Shown here in pieces: positions 60,619-64,000 of a stretch of 64,000 bases of DNA (positions within the stretch are counted from its first letter, which is position 1; each line of letters opens with the position of its first letter). The notes under the pieces were generated by a model, which was not told the origin of the DNA, searched no databases, and saw only the letters and a list, made by a program, of their open reading frames with translations. Source of the DNA: Dyadobacter sp. LHD-138 (lineage in GTDB: Bacteria > Bacteroidota > Bacteroidia > Cytophagales > Spirosomataceae); the NCBI RefSeq assembly GCF_030929615.1, contig NZ_JAVFVU010000006.1, forward strand, positions 1 through 64,000, given 5' to 3'. Made by a program: the position numbers and the translations under genes.

Positions 60619-61932
60619 ATGTCTGTACCAAAACAAAAAATGTCGCCAATTCATCTGCAAAGGAGCTTCTCTTTATTTTTATTCAATCAGAAATTTCCGA
60701 CATCCGGGTATATCATAAAATGGCTGTTTCTTTGCAGCGTTCTGTCCATTTGCGTAGGCTCTGCTTCTGCTTTTTTCCTGGCATCGCTCCAATGGGCGAC
60801 CGAACTACGAGAATCGCAGCGCTGGCTTATCACGCTGCTGCCGGTTGCCGGTTTTTTAATCGGGTTGCTCTATTATCATTTCGGCAAAGAAGTGGAAGCC
60901 GGAAACAATCTGTTAATTGATACGATACACAACCCAAAAGAGTTTATTCGGTTTCGTATGGCACCTTTTGTATTGATCGGGACCCTTACCACACATATTT
61001 TCGGAGGATCTGCCGGGCGTGAAGGCACGGCATTGCAAATGGCCGGGGCTATTGGTGAACAGTTTTCCCGACTTTTCAAATTAAGTGTCAATGACCGAAA
61101 AATCCTTCTGGTCTCAGCGATCAGCGCCGGTTTTGGCTCTGTTTTCGGCACGCCACTGGCCGGTGCTGTTTTCGGGCTCGAAGTATTTCTAATCGGAAGG
61201 TTACGGTACGATGCTATTTTCCCGGCCTTCATGGCGGCTATTCTGGCCAGTCTGGTTACGGATGCATGGCAGGTAGCGCACACACATTATCACATTTCAC
61301 TCATCCCCAAAGTTTCCGTCCCTACGATTTTATACAGCATTCTCGCCGCGGTTGCATTCGGTATCACCGCAGCTGCTTTTAGCAAAGCGATAGGTTATTG
61401 CGCCCGTTTTTTCAAATCGACGGTAAGTTACGCCCCCTTACGACCTTTTGTGGGTGGTATTATCGTCGCACTGGCGGTATGGCTGCTGGGAACAACAAAA
61501 TACATTGGCCTGGGGATCCCTACTATTTTGCTTTCATTCGACCAGAATCTGCCGCCCTACGATTTCCTGCTTAAAATCATTTTTACGGTCATCACGCTGA
61601 GTGCAGGATTTAAAGGCGGAGAAGTAACGCCCTTATTTTTTATAGGTGCAACACTCGGAAACGCGCTTTCCTACTTTATACCGCTTCCCGTCGGACTCCT
61701 GGCAGGCATGGGTTTCGTTGCCGTTTTTGCGGGCGCCACCAACACCCCTCTGGCCTGCACCCTGATGGCAATCGAGCTTTTCGGCAGCGAATGCGGCATT
61801 TACGTTGCCATTGCCTGTGTGGTGTCCTATCTGTTTTCGGGAAACAACAGTATCTATCACGCCCAGGTTATCGGCGAGCCCAAAAACCTGATTTTCAAAG
61901 ATTATTCCGGCAAAAAAATCAAGGATATTTAA
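60619..61932 (+). CDS. ClC-family chloride channel/transporter
   Basis: A 437-residue membrane protein. The ClC selectivity signatures are GGSAGREGTALQM and GFKGGEVTPLFFIGATLG, with FGTPLAGAVFGLEVF. It probably exchanges chloride (or fluoride) for protons. No CBS domains at the C-terminus. Its stop overlaps the stop of the convergent GNAT gene. Confidence 0.9.
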   Translation: MSVPKQKMSPIHLQRSFSLFLFNQKFPTSGYIIKWLFLCSVLSICVGSASAFFLASLQWATELRESQRWLITLLPVAGFLIGLLYYHFGKEVEAGNNLLIDTIHNPKEFIRFRMAPFVLIGTLTTHIFGGSAGREGTALQMAGAIGEQFSRLFKLSVNDRKILLVSAISAGFGSVFGTPLAGAVFGLEVFLIGRLRYDAIFPAFMAAILASLVTDAWQVAHTHYHISLIPKVSVPTILYSILAAVAFGITAAAFSKAIGYCARFFKSTVSYAPLRPFVGGIIVALAVWLLGTTKYIGLGIPTILLSFDQNLPPYDFLLKIIFTVITLSAGFKGGEVTPLFFIGATLGNALSYFIPLPVGLLAGMGFVAVFAGATNTPLACTLMAIELFGSECGIYVAIACVVSYLFSGNNSIYHAQVIGEPKNLIFKDYSGKKIKDI

Positions 61933-62219
61933 TTGTGCGCCACCAGTCTTTTCCATTCCGGATGACGCTCTAGATAAGCCAACACATACGAACAGCGGGG
62001 AACAATTTGTCTACCCTGCGCTTCCAGGTATTCAAGTGTTTTGGTGACCATGACCGAAGCTACACCTTTCCCTTCCAGTTCAGGAGCCACTTCGGTATGA
62101 ATTAAATAAACCAGTTCATACTTAATCACATAATCAATAAAAGAACGGTAGCCATCGACCACAAATTCAAAATTGTGGAGCTCCTTATTATCTGTCAACG
62201 CAATATCTTCGTATTTCAT
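61929..62219 (-). CDS. GNAT-type acetyltransferase, short (YjdJ-like)
   Basis: A 96-residue protein; MKYEDIALTDNKELHNFEF, the acetyl-CoA binding part HTEVAPELEGKGVASVMVTK, and VPRCSYVLAYLERHPEW match the short GNAT YjdJ group. The substrate is unknown. An ATG three codons upstream (62228) is also possible. Its stop overlaps the ClC stop by two bases (convergent). Confidence 0.85.
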   Translation of the reverse strand: MKYEDIALTDNKELHNFEFVVDGYRSFIDYVIKYELVYLIHTEVAPELEGKGVASVMVTKTLEYLEAQGRQIVPRCSYVLAYLERHPEWKRLVAHN

Positions 62220-62442
62220 CACTTGCATTATCCTGTTAATTTTCAGTCGAATATATGCTATCGATTTCCGAAAAACAACTGCGAACGATACTGAGTGTTT
62301 TTTTCTACAACTACACTCCCATCATACACCTAAAATCACAATTTCCGGTCAAACAAGAGCAATAACCATTAAAAACAGCGTTGGCACTTAAATTGAATGT
62401 GCGTCATCAAACATCTTATTATCAAACCAACTTACTACCACC

Positions 62443-62607
62443 ATGGGAAATCTTCTTTATACAATAGCCGTTATTCTGGTCATTCTATGGCTGATCGGTT
62501 ATTTTGGCTTTGCCAGTTTCGGAATAGGCAACATCATTCACATACTGCTGGTCATCGCTATTATTGCAGTAATCCTGAGGGTGATACGTGGAGACCGAGT
62601 GGTTTAG
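62443..62607 (+). CDS. lmo0937-type mini membrane protein
   Basis: A 54-residue ORF, MGNLLYTIAVILVILWLIGY followed by FGFASFGIGNIIHILLVIAI and ending IRGDRVV. Two hydrophobic helices joined by a Gly-rich turn match the lmo0937 family of small membrane proteins that is widespread in Bacteroidota. Function unknown. Confidence 0.85.
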   Translation: MGNLLYTIAVILVILWLIGYFGFASFGIGNIIHILLVIAIIAVILRVIRGDRVV

Positions 62608-62630
62608 AAATACTTCATCAATAAATATTG

Positions 62631-62662
62631 GCTCAGGATCTTAAATGGTTCTGAGCTTTTTT
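62631..62662 (+). terminator. Terminator after mini membrane protein
   Basis: Stem GCTCAG / CTGAGC with a 14-base interior followed by TTTTTT. Confidence 0.75.
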
Positions 62663-62804
62663 GTACCGTTATGCTTAAGAGCCTATTACAATTTAATCCC
62701 TTTTTACTAAATTAAAGCCGGTATATGCTTAGGAAATCCTAACGGCTTTTTAAATTCAGTGTAAAATTTAAAAATAAACCCCAATTAAAGACTTAATCCA
62801 CGAC

Positions 62805-63104
62805 ATGAAGGAATATGTAAAATGCAGGCATGAAAATGGATTTTTCCTGTTTGATACGATCGAGAAGTACCCGGAAGATGTGGCCGACGAAATCCTGGAT
62901 GAATTCGTAAAACAGGATCTGGAAGCCATTATTTACAAAACTTCGGAGGATCACCAGTTTCAGGTAACCGGCAGGATTAAAGAAGATTATATCAAGTTTA
63001 TGCTCAATAATGAAGACGACGACCCTGTTATTTTTAAAATGAATAAGATTAAAAAAAATCTTGATCATAAAATCCAGGGAGTGGTATTCAATAAGATGGA
63101 TTGA
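62805..63104 (+). CDS. Unknown cytosolic protein
   Basis: A 99-residue soluble alpha/beta protein (MKEYVKCRHENGFFLFDTIE), acidic in the middle (NNEDDDPVIF). No family recognised. Confidence 0.55.
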   Translation: MKEYVKCRHENGFFLFDTIEKYPEDVADEILDEFVKQDLEAIIYKTSEDHQFQVTGRIKEDYIKFMLNNEDDDPVIFKMNKIKKNLDHKIQGVVFNKMD

Positions 63105-63145
63105 AACGCGAAAAAATCACCAACTCCGTTTGGATAGGCGGATTT

Positions 63146-63829
63146 TCAAAGAATATCTTTTAACGATTTCCAGACTGTTTCTGCCACAATTTTATGCCCC
63201 TCCACCGTTGGATGAATACCATCGGGAAGATTTAGCTTTGGTTCTCCTCCGACGTTCTGAAGAAGAAATGGGATCAGTGTGATGTTATTTTTCGCAGCGA
63301 GTTCCGGGTAAACATTTTTAAAATCGGTAATGTAGGTTTTACCCATGCTCGACGGCATTTGCATGCCAGCCAGGACCAGTTTCGCATCAGGATATTTTGC
63401 TTTCACCTTATCCAGAATCGATTGCAGATTCTTTTTGGTTTCACTGACGGGAATTCCTCTAAGACCATCATTTCCACCTAGTTCGAGTACAAACACATCC
63501 ACCGGTTGCTTTAAGATCCAGTCGACACGGCTATTGCCGCCAGCCGAAGTTTCACCGCTAACACCTGCATTAACTACCTTATAATCAAGCCCGAGCGAGT
63601 CTATTCTTTTTTGTGTTAATCCCGCAAAACCCTGCGTCGGGTCATCCAGCCCGTAAGCCGCGGTAAGACTGTTACCAAAGAAAAGAATTGTTTTTGTCTT
63701 CTTTTCCGAAGCCTGTTTTACAGCCGTTGCCGGTTCGCCCTGGCCTGGTTCAGTTTTTTTATTACCGTTACACGCTGCAATCAAAACAACCAGAATGAGC
63801 AAGCGTGTATATGAAAAAAATAATTTCAT
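63146..63829 (-). CDS. Lipoprotein SGNH/GDSL esterase (TesA-like)
   Basis: A 227-residue protein with a lipoprotein signal (MKLFFSYTRLLILVVLIAAC, Cys20). SGNH blocks: FFGNSLTAAYG (Ser54), the Gly in NAGVSGETSAGG, LGGNDGLRG (Asn120) and DGIHP (Asp203-His206). An arylesterase/lysophospholipase at the envelope. A single gene at the end of the window. Confidence 0.9.
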   Translation of the reverse strand: MKLFFSYTRLLILVVLIAACNGNKKTEPGQGEPATAVKQASEKKTKTILFFGNSLTAAYGLDDPTQGFAGLTQKRIDSLGLDYKVVNAGVSGETSAGGNSRVDWILKQPVDVFVLELGGNDGLRGIPVSETKKNLQSILDKVKAKYPDAKLVLAGMQMPSSMGKTYITDFKNVYPELAAKNNITLIPFLLQNVGGEPKLNLPDGIHPTVEGHKIVAETVWKSLKDIL

Positions 63830-64000
63830 GTAGCGAAAATGATTTTAGATTCCGTGCTGATGATTTATTGAAAATACAATTTTATAGCCTTTAACTTTGT
63901 AAATGCCCATCATCAACATGTAAAAATATAATATTAATGATTTATATTTCCTGTTAGGTAACAAACCTGGCAGATTATTGTGGTCAGGTGTGCCGATTAC

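Overview
The window looks like a chromosome segment of a Bacteroidota bacterium. Order Cytophagales, and probably a Dyadobacter-like Spirosomaceae, is my inference from memory of gene families. Supporting signs are a type IX secretion sorting domain, TAnnTTTG-type promoter boxes, rare Shine-Dalgarno sequences and many SusD-era style lipoproteins. It has two halves that meet at a tRNA-Val gene at 24456-24530.

Positions 1 to about 24.4 kb are one side of a temperate tailed-phage genome (prophage). A CI/S24 repressor (19947-20663, + strand) faces a long early operon on the - strand that starts at 19842 and runs left to about 2.4 kb. In order of transcription it encodes a small Cro-position protein, an AntA/KilAC antirepressor, an excisionase-like HTH protein, three overlapping mini membrane proteins, a probable annealing protein with a YqaJ exonuclease, an HNH protein, a complete diversity-generating retroelement (DGR), a replication module (wHTH initiator with six internal iterons, then DnaB), PcfK/PcfJ, a D12-type adenine methylase, and several unknown small genes. 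A beta-helix tail spike (184-2307) lies at the far left. Head, packaging and integrase genes are not in the window. To the right of the repressor, a + strand block of lipoproteins and unknown proteins (20692-24363) has the position of lysogenic cargo.

The strongest discovery is the DGR at 11897-14085. It has a reverse transcriptase with the LPIGNYLSQ and YCDD motifs, a template repeat (TR, 13078-13149) and two variable repeats (VR1 13260-13331, VR2 13658-13728) in two tandem small target genes. By hand alignment all 25 TR/VR differences fall on the 19 positions that are adenine in the coding sense of the TR and none on the other 52, the signature of adenine-specific mutagenic retrohoming. The targets are small proteins in the early operon, not fused to the tail spike.

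From 24.5 to 64 kb the DNA is ordinary host chromosome. It holds an MFS transporter, a T9SS cargo protein, a YyaL-type thioredoxin-domain protein, DinB, a haloperoxidase/PAP2-like protein, a molybdenum hydroxylase pair (IorAB-like), methionine aminopeptidase, a sugar-phosphate isomerase-like protein, a VOC protein, a lone phage Rha-like gene, a hybrid histidine kinase with REC and Hpt domains, an EmrAB-TolC efflux operon with its TetR regulator and a double operator, ruvC divergent from a flippase-like gene, a GT2 glycosyltransferase, an AraC regulator followed by a TolC-RND-adaptor efflux operon, a ClC channel, GNAT, an lmo0937-type mini membrane protein and an SGNH esterase. Several intrinsic terminators mark the operon ends.
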